Of a DNA stretch of 64,000 nt, positions 11,640 through 23,036 are shown in pieces. Every line of letters begins with the position of its first letter. Position 1 is the stretch's first letter. A model generated the notes under the pieces. That model was not told the DNA's origin. It did not search any database and saw only the letters and a program-made list of their open reading frames with translations. A program made the translations under genes and the position numbers. Source of the stretch: Saururus chinensis (lineage: Eukaryota > Streptophyta > Magnoliopsida > Piperales > Saururaceae); contig CP141146.1 in the NCBI GenBank assembly GCA_035235625.1, positions 40,097,709 through 40,161,708 of the forward strand, given 5' to 3'.

Positions 11640-13244
11640 ACAAGGTAGAACTGAACCATCTTCTTCCTTTCACAAATCCAAACCGAAACACCATTGATAA
11701 CACTTCAAATCCACATCTAATACCCTAATCATCATCAAAAGTCCTTCTTGACTTCCAGAATGTTAAACCATATCATAATAATGCAAAACCCTAAAAAATC
11801 AGGATTAAATAATTCTATTTTCTAATCATGTCATTAACACACTAAATCAAGTAACTCCATTCGAAATAAGCAAAAAATTAAGAGTTTTACCATGGATAAA
11901 CTGAGATTTCGAAGATCCATTACCTTAGCACTTGATTAAGCTCGGATTTGAGGGTCACCCTTCTTGAAAACCTTATAAATACATTGAGTTTGGATTAAAC
12001 TCCATTAAAAATCGATTTACCAAAGAAATTCCTAATTAAAACTTAGATCTAGGGCTTGTTGATTAGAAAAATCGAATTTTGAAAGCTAGGGTTTATAGTA
12101 AAACACAAATTAGTAGTTTTTGATGTCCAAAAATGAATTGAAACAAGGGGAAATGTTAGATTTGGAAGAGATTAAGAAGAAAACTAGAGTTTAGTACTTA
12201 ATTAGAGTAGGCTTACCTTAATCGCCTTCTAATCTGGGCCTAATTGGGGATTAGGCCAAACCTCCCTCCTTAGCCTATTCACAAAAATAAAAATGGCTCA
12301 GGGTTGTCCTTTTATAGTAAGGGTCAGGGTATGCATGGGTAAGTTATGGGGTGTAAATAAGAAAAGTATGCTAAAAATAGGTATTTTACAAATTTAAGCA
12401 CTACTCAAGCCTAATAAAATTCTAAAAATTTTTGTATGACCTTAGGTAGATATCTGAGTTCATTTGACCTAAAAATTAAAATTTTGACGGTGGGGCCCAC
12501 AGGGGTCCCGCCAAAACCCTAATTTTCAGAAAAATAGTAAAAATTCAAAAAATTCCCAAAAATTCACATTTATTTTAAAATCACTTAAAACTACTAATCT
12601 TAAAGTTGATTTTGATTAAAACCATCATAAATACTACTTATTTAAGAAACCACCGAATAAATCAGAAAATGCATTAATCTTACGATAACTGACAATTAAA
12701 AAAAACCAAAACCGGTTTAGAGATGAGGGTCCTTACAAGTTGAGAGGTCAGTAGTCTTGAGTTTTGTAAATTCTCATCTTCATAGTGCATGATTCAACTA
12801 AAGGCATTGGTTGGCGTGATTCTTTCCCAATTTAGGTTTCACGTAAAAATCCTTATGTGTTGTTTGTGGTTTCATGCTTTGATTACTTGGTAGTTAATTT
12901 GATCATTGTTTTGCGCTATAAGATTTTGCTTTAAATTTCCTACTCATCGAGGCCATATCTTTTAGATCTTTACCTTAGCTATATATTTGGACTAAAGGCA
13001 ATGTAGCGATTCTCTAATTTTAAAAAGGCATTAATCTCCCATTATCTACTTGGATGATTAGTAAGCTTTGTTTATCAAGTCTTAGGTTGTCTTTATCAAT
13101 ATTTAATTTTCTTTGCTTGAGTGTGTTAGCTATTTCTTCTATTGCACATATTTTAGCTAGATTTGAAAACATTGATCTATTGAGAAATGTGTAAGATTAG
13201 TATCACTATGATCACTATCATATTGTGTTTGAAAAGTATGCTTG

Positions 13245-15215
13245 TGTGACAGCCGCAATTTAATATGATAATAATATTCATAATAATCCTATCCATCATG
13301 TGCAATTATCACACATGTGACTGAACATGATGACCGTCGGTGTCAAATAAACACACTTTTTAGCATAAAAGTGAAAGCATAACACAGAGTCATTGCACAA
13401 CCTAAATATAATAAACCAATTATGCATAGAAAGCTTAAATGATTTAGCGGAACAAAAATATATTACATATGCAAATGTCCATTGTGCATAGAGCTCGCTC
13501 GTAGTTATACAATATTTATAATCTCCAGGCATAACATGCCTTTAAACATCAGTCACATAAACAATTATAAAAATATTAAAAGTAACAACTAGATAATTTA
13601 ATAAAAAATCTCTTATGCTTTCACCTCCGTTCATGATGCATTACTTGCAGAATTTGGGGGTTGTGTTAACATCTAAAGTAATGTTAAGTAGAAATTTCAT
13701 GAAAATAAAATATAATCTTTTTGTAAAATCTTTTATAAAAAAATGAGTATTCAGTAACAACCTAATTCAGAAATAGATTTAGAAATCGTTGGTCTGTTTA
13801 ATGACAAAAAAACTAGAAGTCATGATACCAAATGACGTTCTCCTCGATGATCATGGGCCAACGGGAGGTTGAAAAGGATATGAGCTTTCCTACGATGTTT
13901 CACACCTATATGCGCACGCTAAATACCGATTATTTTTTATGTATGTATCTATACATAATATAATAATTTTAGGTTTTATCCCAAAACTACCTAGAAAATA
14001 CACGCATCCAAAACATGGTGTTACATAAGCAAATCCTTTCTATGTAAATCTAACTGTAAGAAAAGTTAAACAAAATATCATAGAAATTTCATAAATTTAG
14101 AGTTTAAAGCCGCCTACCTTAACCTTGGGTAAAAACTTTGAACCTAAAGAGGTTTCAAATAGTAAAAGTGACTCCATCACAGCATCTAGCATGCTCAATT
14201 TAGTAGAAAATGCCTCTTAAATGCTCATAAGTTGGAATCACACATTGTTTGTAATGATGAACTCGTATCAATGAGCCCATTCAAAACAATACCACTCATG
14301 TGTAGGTTATCTTACACTTTTTAGTGGGTCCCACCCAAGAGGAACATTATTCGAGCAACACTATTTTTCGGCAGCGGTGCCCATCGAATCGGTGCCACAT
14401 GGATAGTGCCTACATGTCGCATCATGCATTATTCGAGCAACACTATTTTTTTTTTTAAAACTTATCTACAAATGCACGTATTTTTCTACCTTTGATTCGG
14501 ATTCACGCGTTCTTGGTACCATTAAGCTCATATCAACTTGCCCTACGAAACTAGGCCACTTCAATTTATCCTTCTCTTTTTTAGTAAGTCCCACTTATAC
14601 TGAATGCTTCTTGGGGTTGTAACTTTCGCTCCTGACCTCTGTTTCATGCGTTCTTTGATTTGTTGTGCTCGTTTCTTCAAGCATTATCCATATACGGAGG
14701 TTTTCAAACTCTGAAAGCTTCTAAAAAACTATCTAATATTATCTAATCACCCGTAACCTCTCGGGTTAGACACAATAGGAAAATAGGGTGTCACATTCTT
14801 ACCCCTTAAACGAATTGCGTCCTCGCAATTCACCCTAAAACACTCTTCAAAACACATTAGAATCAGAACAAATATCTAACAAAATTTGATAGTTAATTGA
14901 ATAAGTAATCATAAATAGAATTTAATATATTATAATTAGATAAATCATATATAAATAGAATCCAACACTTAAAATTGGATAAAACATTGACAAGCGGAAT
15001 CTTATAATTTATGACTGGATAAAACATTTTGAACAAGTTTTGATTATTAATTTAAATTTTGATAAATCATATAATACAAAATCCGATACTTAATTAAGAG
15101 TTAAATAAATTATTATTTAGAAATTTGATGTCTTCTGAAGACATATAATACAAAATCCGATACTTAAGTAAGAGTTAAATAAATCATTATTTAGAAATTT
15201 GATATGTCTTCTGAA
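13245..15215 (-). mobile_element. Truncated gypsy element F: 3' LTR plus end of internal region
   Basis: Read on the minus strand, the LTR starts TGTGACACCC at 14795 and ends at about 13245 (CTGTCACA), roughly 1.55 kb. Immediately before it (14796-14850) is a gypsy-type end of internal region: a GCGAGGACGCAATT motif and the purine run AAGGGGTAAGA, which serves as the polypurine tract. The remainder to 15215 is AT-rich noncoding, after which the GNAT block begins. The 5' LTR and the coding region are missing. A direct repeat of ATTATTCGAGCAACACTATT occurs at about 14347 and 14428 within the LTR. Confidence 0.6.
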
Positions 15216-16925
15216 GACAAATATACACCAATTGTGAAAAACTTCTATTTTAATTTGAGGCGATCCTTTACTTAGATATTTGGCCCAGAATAGTATCCTA
15301 CCAAGTTTATAAATTTATGATTGATAAGAAATACTATCCATTTAAATTTTTTTTACTCTTAAGCTAAGTAACATAGGAAAATTTCTCAATCTATTCTAAG
15401 TTTTTGCTTCATCACAAGCGTTTCATAACTTTTGTATGATATTATTATGTTTTGTTGGGTCTTTTACATCATGCCTATCCAAATACAGCAACAACCGGAA
15501 GAAAGACCGTCCTATTCTGCAAGAAATTCCCACCCCTGTTGAATTTCTTTTTTATTTCTAATAAGTATTTCTTCAGCCGAAAATGAGTTCTTCACCAATA
15601 AGATGGGTAGAATAGAAAAAAAGTAGCTTTATGGTTTGTTATTCAAACTTGCAAAAGCAACGAATAATCAACAATTGCAGACAACAATTTTAATTAAATT
15701 TGTATATACTCTGAATTTCTAAAGTCAATCAATCCACAAGGCAAGCAGCAACAAATGACAGTAGGCCGAACAGAGCACTTGATGGGAAAAAACAACAAGA
15801 AGAAGAAGACGAAAGGGGAAAGGCCATAAAAATAAGTAGCCCGTAATTGGCCATGATGACGAAGAAGAAGGTTCACAGGACCTGAGGCTTGGGATCCGTG
15901 GATAGGAAGCTATACATGACCATGTCCCGAGTCCTCCCTTTGAGGTTACAGTACTTCCTGAGGATCCCCTCCTTCTGGAAGCCGGCCTTCTCTAGGACCT
16001 TCTGCGAGGCAGGGTTATCCACGTCCACCAGAGCCTCCACCCTCTCCAGGTGAGGCCACTCCTCGAACACCGACAAAATCACCATCTTCACTGCCCGCGT
16101 GGCGATGCCCCGACTCCAGTGGGCGGACGCCAGCACGTAGCCGAGCTCGGCACGGCAGCCATCGTCGCCGGAGCCTGGGGAGAGGGAGATGGCACCGACG
16201 GGGCGGCCAGCGAGGCAGATGGCCCGGAACCAGGGGTGGGGAAGGACCTGATCCTTGATGAAGTCGAGCCCGGCCTCTTTGGAGGTAAAGGTTTCCCACC
16301 TGCAGAAGCGGGACACCCTCTCGTCGGTCGCCCACACCATGAAATTGTCGACGTCCGACATGTCCAGCGGCCGCAGGGAGACAGACATTTCCGCCTGACA
16401 AGAGCCGATTCCACCACTACTGCTGTGGCTTAATTCGCCCGAATTAAAACGAAAGATGATACAAGGAGAATAAGAGGTCAACTAAGAAATGACCGGCGAT
16501 AGCGGGCATTACTACTCTCAAAACGGGCAAGGCAATAGCCAACAGGTGTACGTAGTTTGATTGACCGTCTAGCCCACCACTGTTGACTACTAATGCGGGC
16601 TGGCGGATTCGTATTCCGGAGCAATGATGTATCGTAAAATATGCGGGTGAGACTTTTTGGATTCTTATGTTTTTGCCCCTCGAGCCCACGAATTTGTAAT
16701 CTCGGTGGTGAAGCTTCAGGGACGCCCTTGATGAACCCATAACAGCTAACTATGTATATTTATTATGTGGTCTAAAAAAAGACGTACTTAAAAGGTGAGA
16801 CCATATGACAAACCGGAATGGTTGGCTGTTATGGCTTCACCATATTACGTCCCTCATCAGGCTTCACTGGGGATTACAATTTGACAATAGCGAGTGTAAC
16901 GCTACACCTATTATAAAGATTATTT
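15216..16925. repeat. Segmental duplication, block B (carries GNAT copy B)
   Basis: Counterpart of 4150-6255 in the same orientation. It lacks the hAT-like insertion, and its pre-insertion site reads AAAATATGCGGGTGAG. Relative to block A it carries extra sequence upstream of the gene: two short indels between 16444 and 16560, of roughly 35 and 20 bp. It lies between two gypsy LTR pieces (13245-15215 and 16926-17440). Confidence 0.9.
15873..16388 (-). CDS. GNAT-family N-acetyltransferase (RimJ/RimL-like), copy B
   Basis: Intact single-exon gene, 171 residues, the same length as copy A. It starts at the shared ATG (MSVSLRPLDMSDVDNFMVWA); the longer upstream frame to 16481 is not conserved. Compared with copy A there are six amino-acid changes: D15N, Y34F, G92S, V104I, S105L and R149L. 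All six nucleotide differences I see in 516 bp change the protein. G92S lies in the acetyl-CoA loop (HWSRGIAT), at a variable position next to the conserved Gly94. The gene is therefore probably still able to make a GNAT fold, though activity may differ. Its upstream region differs from copy A by indels and by lacking the hAT insertion, so expression could also differ. Confidence 0.87.
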   Translation of the reverse strand: MSVSLRPLDMSDVDNFMVWATDERVSRFCRWETFTSKEAGLDFIKDQVLPHPWFRAICLAGRPVGAISLSPGSGDDGCRAELGYVLASAHWSRGIATRAVKMVILSVFEEWPHLERVEALVDVDNPASQKVLEKAGFQKEGILRKYCNLKGRTRDMVMYSFLSTDPKPQVL

Positions 16926-17440
16926 TTTTAAATTAGATAAATTATTTATTCAGAGAGCCGTGATATTTAATAGTAGCTTACTCTCACACTCAAGGGTCAA
17001 TGGAAGTTAGAAAGATAAAAGTTTTTTCATAATGCTCTATACTTCTGTGTGCTAGAATCAATTATTTATTTCGGTAGATATTTTTATTTAAATCCGTGAC
17101 ACCAAACAGCGTACCCTTGCACTCATAGGGCCATGAAATGAAGAAGGATATGAGCTTTTTCATGATGTTCTACACCTATATATGCTAGAACGAGTTATAT
17201 CTCTTGGTAGGTATCCAGAATTGATAACATTTAGGCTCTATGCCAAATAACTATTTAGAGAATCCAAAGACCTAAAGCATCGAAAAACTTTATCTTCAAA
17301 TTAAATTCAGAACAAACATTGTTGATTAAAGCAGACTTGAAATTAAAATTCATTTAAATATACTAGTGGAATTAACCTTGAAGCAATTCACTAACACCAC
17401 ATGTCCCATACTACGGGTGTTTGATAGTTTCTTCTTAGTA
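16926..17440. mobile_element. LTR-like fragment related to family F, with an internal tandem duplication
   Basis: The stretch GAAGGATATGAGCTTTTTCA followed by ATGTTCTACACCTATAT resembles the F LTR around 13876-13910. The unit occurs twice in tandem at about 16960-17080 and 17095-17215, strongly diverged. No ends or target duplication are visible. Confidence 0.4.
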
Positions 17441-17701
17441 ATTCTACAAGCGATTGAGATAAATTTACTAAATTTTTAAAAATTTAGAAATGATTATTCG
17501 TTTTGAATAGTGATAGATGTGTATTGGAATCATATGAGATCAGTTTCGATTGATCTCACCACCTGACGATTAATTGTTTAATGTTTTGTAGAACTTTATG
17601 AAATTCATTCACGGCTGATCGATCGGACTATCATAAGCAATTGATCACTTATAAAGAAAAACATAACTTTTGTTTATATGCCTACTACACACTCCCACGG
17701 A
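17441..17701 (-). mobile_element. Copia LTR-like remnant, inverted relative to 8400-8600
   Basis: On the minus strand it reads through TGATCGATCAGCCGTGAATG and then GGTGGTGAGATCAATCGA, closely resembling 8460-8560 on the plus strand (GGTGGTGAGATCGATTAG). It is a decayed family member without coding capacity. Confidence 0.45.
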
Positions 17702-17868
17702 TTCAAATCAGCTAGGTGGGCACTCCCACCCAGCATAGTGGGAGTGCTTGCTCAACATCAAATGCATTAGCAAACACGTCAGGTGCCAGATGCATTTTGT
17801 TGACACATTTAGCGTTGAGTAGGCACTCCCAACGGTTGTGGTGGGAGTGCCCACCTAGCTAACCTGAA
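17702..17868. mobile_element. Foldback MITE with long terminal inverted repeats
   Basis: The left arm (17702-17730) and right arm (17840-17868) are inverted repeats of about 29 bp, including the perfect 21-bp stretch AGCTAGGTGGGCACTCCCACC (written here in two parts: AGCTAGGTGG and GCACTCCCACC). Inside the left arm a smaller hairpin forms from CACTCCCAC and GTGGGAGTG. The total is about 170 bp with no coding capacity. The superfamily is uncertain because no clean target duplication was found. Confidence 0.7.
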
Positions 17869-19410
17869 CTGCTTTCCCACACTATAATAATATAATATTT
17901 TCATAACTCTTAACAAGTATGTGAGTTTGAAGTGTGTGAGTATTTTATCTTGTTGATGTATTTTTGAGTATGTTGTTTTGTTTCATCTTCAGCATACCAT
18001 CTTGAACAGTAAGCTAATAATCCTATGACTAAAATTAAACATCTTTTGACATTATTTTGATCACCAAAATAAGCCAACATTATACGCATGACCAAATATG
18101 TACTTATAGAAGCTTTTGTTCTTTTCAATGAGGAAGCCACCCCCCACCCAAACATACACACAAACAAAGAAGTGTAGGAGATTATGGAGGAAATGGTGAC
18201 AAGAGGGTTTTAAGAACATACGAGTCATATGTATAGTTTATTGGCTAATTTTTTTTGTCAAAATTATGTCAAGAAACTATATGTATATAATGAGTTTTAG
18301 AATCTAATTTGAGATTATTGTGGTCGATATAGATTGGGAATTGACAGACTTAGACAATGGGAGTATATGTTTTGTTAATGATTAAAGTGGAAGATTAAAG
18401 AATGTGAGGAGTTTCAAAGCTTATTTAGATCACACTGGCATACAAAGATCACTTAGAAGAGGTTAAGAAGTAATTCTAGAGGGTTTTAGGTTAAAAATGG
18501 CAAAATATAAAAAATCAGGTAGAACGATCGATCACTGCAAAATAATGAAGGATAATAGATCAATCGCGTGTTGATTCAACCATGTACAAAATAAAGCTGA
18601 GAGTTATTGATTGATTAATTAAAGAATCACGTACATTAGAAATAGTGGAAGATTGATTAGTGTCTAAAATGATTGATTGTTTTAAGAACAATTTAACTAA
18701 ATTAAGACATTTTTATTTCTATTTTATTCCTCATTTAAGAACAAAATCTAAACCGACTTAATGAGCTATATAAGGGTTATGAAATCACAAAATTAGAGAG
18801 AAAAAAACCTCGAGGAGAAAATAGAAAAAAAAAGGTTTACACCTTTGCTTATTATTTTCTAAAGGAGAATTTACTTGAGCTTTTTATTAAAGATCTATGT
18901 CAAATTGAAGAAGATAATCGACAACTGAATGAGTTGATACACAAAGTATTTAAAGAGGAGTTGCGACATGTCTTCAATGGGAGATTGAAGATTTTCACAA
19001 GGCCAAAGTCAAGATAACAAGAGGAGGTTGTTAAAACTAGAAGTAGACAGAGACAAGGTAAGGAAGAGAAAGTTTTAAATGTTTAAAGAAAACTTAAAGG
19101 CTAACAACAATGATCTAAATAAGAGGAGCTTGTATTAGAGTCTACGCAAGGTTGGTGGTTTGTTTATGTGCATGTAAAGTCTGAGTTTTTAGCATGTTGA
19201 TTTGGTTCATTTGGAATTGTCATATTTTTTTACCCTAATTGGGGTTTTTCATGTAGATTGTTGTGTCTATGTGTGGATTGATTGATAATTCGAGAGTGAG
19301 ATTGAGTAAATAATTAGGTTTTAATCATTTCTGCTCAATATAAAAATGATGTGCAAAGAGGCTAAAATTCTTAAATCTTACTTATTGAAAGTACTAATTT
19401 CAAGAGCAAT
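17869..19410. other. AT-rich noncoding DNA with copia-like LTR traces
   Basis: No open gene is seen. From about 18480 the text again contains GATCGATCACTGC / GATTGATTAATT motifs like those at 8500-8800, suggesting another decayed copy of that LTR family, up to the outer LTR E at 19416. Confidence 0.35.
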
Positions 19411-20051
19411 CTAGTTGTAACACCCTGCATTTCTAATTACATTTATCCACCGGTGTAACGTCCGAGAATTTTCTAAATTCCCGAAGTTAACCACAGGAAA
19501 TTAGGGTGTTGGACCCCTTGATCTTCTTGTTAGAATAAATTATTCAATGCTTATAATTTGTGGCTGAAATCTATATGTATGGAAATTAGATATAAAGAGC
19601 TTCGAAATGCCATCAAGAAAGCGCAAATTGGAGTTCGGATAAGGGAGATACGACTATTCAAAGTTGAACATATCGTGCAGGGCCCGTTTACCTGAATTGG
19701 ACTCGCGAATTGTCCGTCTAAGTCACTATACGGGTCCGATCAATTAGTATTCTGAATTTGTGTTTTTGGGGCCCAATTTGGTTGCCGAATTGAGGAGATT
19801 TTGGCCCAACTCCTTATGGATTAAGAACCCTAATTGTATGCCTATAAAAAGAGGAGAATTAAGGCTTTTTGGCAAAGTTTTTGGACGGGGGAGAGAAGGA
19901 GGACGAGCTGTCATTAGAATTTTCCAGCAAGACTCCGGCGAAGTGTTGGCGGCCTTGGATTGATGACAACTCAACCTTAGAGGTAAGATTTCGAATTGAG
20001 ACTCATAGAGAAGTTGTTAATTAATTTTAATGAAATTTATTTTGATCTCAG

Positions 20052-20087
20052 CAATTACTGTTCACGGAATTTTGTGAACAGTAATTG
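20052..20087 (+). other. Conserved 14-bp-stem hairpin in LTR C1 leader
   Basis: Perfect stem CAATTACTGTTCAC / GTGAACAGTAATTG with the 8-nt loop GGAATTTT. The same perfect stem stands in C2 at 39722-39757 with a different loop. Confidence 0.85.
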
Positions 20088-20516
20088 ATTTTTTCTCATT
20101 GCCAGAACAGTAGTGGCCTAGCCTTGGCCACGGCGGCCTTGGCTCCGGCGGCCTTCCCGGCGGTGGATTGCCATTAGGTCGTTAAAAATAATATAAGGGG
20201 CAGAGATTTCCGGCCATCGTCGGTGTGGAGGCGGCCAGGAGCAGGTTGCAGAACCTGCGCCCCAGAATCACCGGATCTTAGCGATTCAGCCAGTCTCAGG
20301 GCATTTCCTTAGCCGTGGCGCTTGGCCTCCACACCAATCAGTCGATAGAAAAAAAGAGAGAGCCCCTTTGTGCCATGGCAAGCCACGGGGCGGCTTCGGG
20401 GTTGGTCTGGTCGGAATCGCCGCCAGGTGGCGATCCGATTCTGCCCATCCCTCACCGCATAGCGGCGGCCTGGGGTGGTGCCACCAAAGGCCAGGCCTCT
20501 AGTCGGCAGCGAAGGG

Positions 20517-20537
20517 GACGACCCGCTACGGGTCGTC
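20517..20537 (+). other. Conserved 9-bp-stem hairpin before a T run in LTR C1
   Basis: GACGACCCG - CTA - CGGGTCGTC, followed within a few bases by a run of T. In C2 the equivalent stem (39288-39310) has a T-A pair where C1 has C-G, with both partners changed. Confidence 0.8.
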
Positions 20538-21387
20538 GGGTGTTTTTTTTTTAATTGGACTAGGCCGGGTGACCAGATCCATTCGGCCCGGGTTAAGAAA
20601 AAAAGAAGAGGTACTGAACCGAGTTTGATTTAGAGCCCTTCTATTGTCGAAAAAAAATAGAAAATTTATCAATAAATATTTAGAGAGTTTTGAGTGTGGT
20701 GACCAAGTTTCAGACTTGGGGAAAATCCCAAAGACTATAAAATGACCTTTTTACCCTTGATAGTTAAGTCATCGTGTGAAAATCACTTACCCGATTTAAA
20801 GGCTCCGGTTCAGGGGACTATGAGTTGATCTAAAAATTGGGAAAATTCTCAATGAGATTTTAATGGGTAATATAATTATAGGAAAAACCAATTAGTGAGT
20901 AAAAATACCAATCAATGGTTAATTTACCCTTTTGCCCTTTGGGTTTATAGTAAACTGTTAGTCAAAACCTGGGTCGATTCAAGGGATTCACGACCCCGTC
21001 ATATGCCAGAAAAATTACACAGAGTCCATGAAGTCAAGTAGTACCCTTTATTTTAATTTTGGACTCATTGGATGTCAAGAAGGCTTTAAACCAAATGACA
21101 GAAATACCCCTTTAAGTGGACTCGCCCACATTCTTGTGAATGGAAGTGCAGGTTAGCTTGAGAGTGGAACCTCCGGGGAGGATTATGACTTAAAATAAAT
21201 AAAAGGGTAATGAGATGACCAAATGACCTAAGAGAGAGTACGATACCTTAGGTGGTAGAATTACCCTAATACCCTTAAGGGCAGTATGTTCCGTTTCTGT
21301 CAAAACTAATAACCTAAGAATTAAGCGTTAGGGTACGCTATAGTGACGTGGAATGGCTTCAAAAGGAAGGGGTGTGACTAGTAAGTG

Positions 21388-23016
21388 TGTAATGACCTAA
21401 ATTTCAAACACGTTCTCTTTAATAATTATAATTTCTTAAGATCAGTTAGAACTCGTAGAGACGAGCGTAACCAGTCGTAAAATGTGTAAATCGAAGATCG
21501 GGAACATAAGTTATGACCTCAGGAAGCGTGCTCTAACTAGTGGGACCCACTTTTAAAATATGGGTAAACTGGTTTTTAAGTGGTCTAGTCTCATACGGCT
21601 CGTCAATATGAGCTCAACGGTACCAAGAACGCGTGAAACTGTGTTTGGGATAGGAAGTTACGATTTTTTTTGAAATTTTAAATGAATAAATAAATTATTT
21701 TTGGGATGGCTCGATGTGGCGCCCGCCGAACGCACGCGTCACGCACGTGACATGCCCGCAATTGTGATGAATGCGCGTTTGTCACGTGCGCCCATTGATT
21801 CGGCGCGCCCGCCATTTTTGGCGGCGGCGCCCGCCGTTTTCGGCGGCACCTGTCAGTTTCTGACGGTGGCGCCCACCCTTTTTGCCGGAAACCACCATTT
21901 TTACCCCTATAAACACCCCACTGCGGCCAGAATTTGTTTTCACTCCATTTCTTACCCTCTCACTATTTTTACTATTCCCGACCCGTTCTAAGTCTGAATT
22001 ACACGATCAAAGACCCGTTTCCTACTAAATCGAGGGTGCTCTACCCACCGGAAGGGTTATTTTCTCAAGGTAACCTCTCAAAAATCCAGAAAACCCTACC
22101 ACATCCCTAATCCTCCTCTTTCTTCTTCTTACTATATTCGAACCGTTTCAAATCCATTTCAGCCCGTTCAAAAGCCGTACCCCACTAAATCAAAGGTGTT
22201 CTACATGTTGGGACCATTATTCTACCAAAATTCCCGCTCGAAGGAAAGATCTTCTTTATATTCTACGAAAGGATTTCTTATACTCCACACGCGTTATAGG
22301 TAGGTGGTTTTAAATTCTAATCGTATGCTGAAAGTTTGACTTGCCAAAGTTTTGTTAAAAATTTTCTTCTAAGAAACTCTGTTTTAAAAGCATCTCCTCT
22401 TTTCAAAAACTTCTCTGAGTTATGGGTAACTAAACCCTTTCGATAGCTTTCGGTTTATCGAACAAATGATTATTTTGATAAGAAAATTTTGGGTACCATA
22501 AATACTTGTTTCCGGCGCGCATACAGGACTGGGATATCATGAGAAAATCCCTTTTCCTTCTGTCTCCTGTTGCCCCATGAGCGCGGGTGTAAGTCGGGGT
22601 ATCACGACACTTATGTGACTGCATGTTTTCAGACTTATTTTTGAATGAGTTTCAAAGAAGGATGACATGATTTTTACATCCATGAAGCTTATTTTTAGAA
22701 CTTAAACTCAACCTACTGAGTATGAATTTACTCACCTACCCTCAGATTCTGCAGGTGTGTCACTCGAATCTGAAGGAGCCGACGGAGAGTTTTCATAAAT
22801 TCAGTTTTTTGTACTTTCTTTTTGTACTTTTTTTGTAATATTTGTACCGACTGATGTATAAAGGCATGTTATGCCAAATTTTTGGATATATTTGTATAAT
22901 ACAAAGTGTTTTGTAATTTCTCTTTTGGTACACGGTGGTCCTTGGCATTAGAAATTAAATTTTGTTACATTTCCAAAAATTATTTTCTTTTACTCCGAAA
23001 ATCGAGGGTCATTATA
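21388..23016 (+). repeat. 5' LTR of element D
   Basis: 1,629 bp, TGTAATGACC..CATTATA; the final CA is mutated to TA. TATA box at 21908-21913. The leader carries the motif ACTAAATCGAGGGTGCTC at 22024 and a diverged copy at 22184. Confidence 0.9.
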
Positions 23017-23018
23017 GT

Positions 23019-23036
23019 TGGTATCGAAGCCAAGGT
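23019..23036 (+). other. Primer binding site of element D
   Basis: TGGTATCGAAGCCAAGG begins two bases after the LTR. It resembles the plant initiator-Met-tRNA site TGGTATCAGAGCC, with changes in the middle. Confidence 0.75.

Larger units (their letters stand above)
9281..12737 (-). mobile_element. Solo LTR B1, 3.46 kb, gypsy type (or LTR-like element)
   Basis: Ends are TGTCACGCCC..CCTTACA, flanked by the perfect 5-bp duplication AGTTG (9276-9280 and 12738-12742). Orientation is taken as minus: read that way it begins TGTAAGGACCC, has a TATA box (CTATAAAAGG, about 12308-12317) some 420 bp in, and a splice-donor-like AAGGTAAGCC soon after. There is no internal coding region. A second, left-truncated copy is at 30166-33389. 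At nearly 3.5 kb it is a very long LTR; a LARD-like non-autonomous unit is an alternative. Confidence 0.8.
8290..13240 (+). mobile_element. Decayed copia-type LTR region, split by solo LTR B1
   Basis: The segments 8290-9280 and 12738-13240 appear to be the 3' end and LTR of the copia element whose pol lies at 7200-8170. They rejoin exactly across the target duplication of the inserted LTR B1. The first part is rich in TGATCGA / TTAATCGAATGATC motifs, and a diverged copy runs in inverted orientation at about 17450-17640. The right part contains GGTTTCACGTAAAAATCC, a typical copia LTR sequence. Exact LTR limits were not found. Confidence 0.45.

Noticed and set aside
11515..11703. Small repeat proteins over the 21-bp array
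   Set aside because: Both strands are open because of the 21-bp period; the array is inside an LTR.
20517..20552. Hairpin plus T run resembling a bacterial terminator
   Set aside because: The context is a plant LTR; the resemblance is formal only. Kept as a conserved hairpin instead.
20315..20554. 79-residue frame in the family C leader
   Set aside because: Not conserved in C2, where the region is rearranged.
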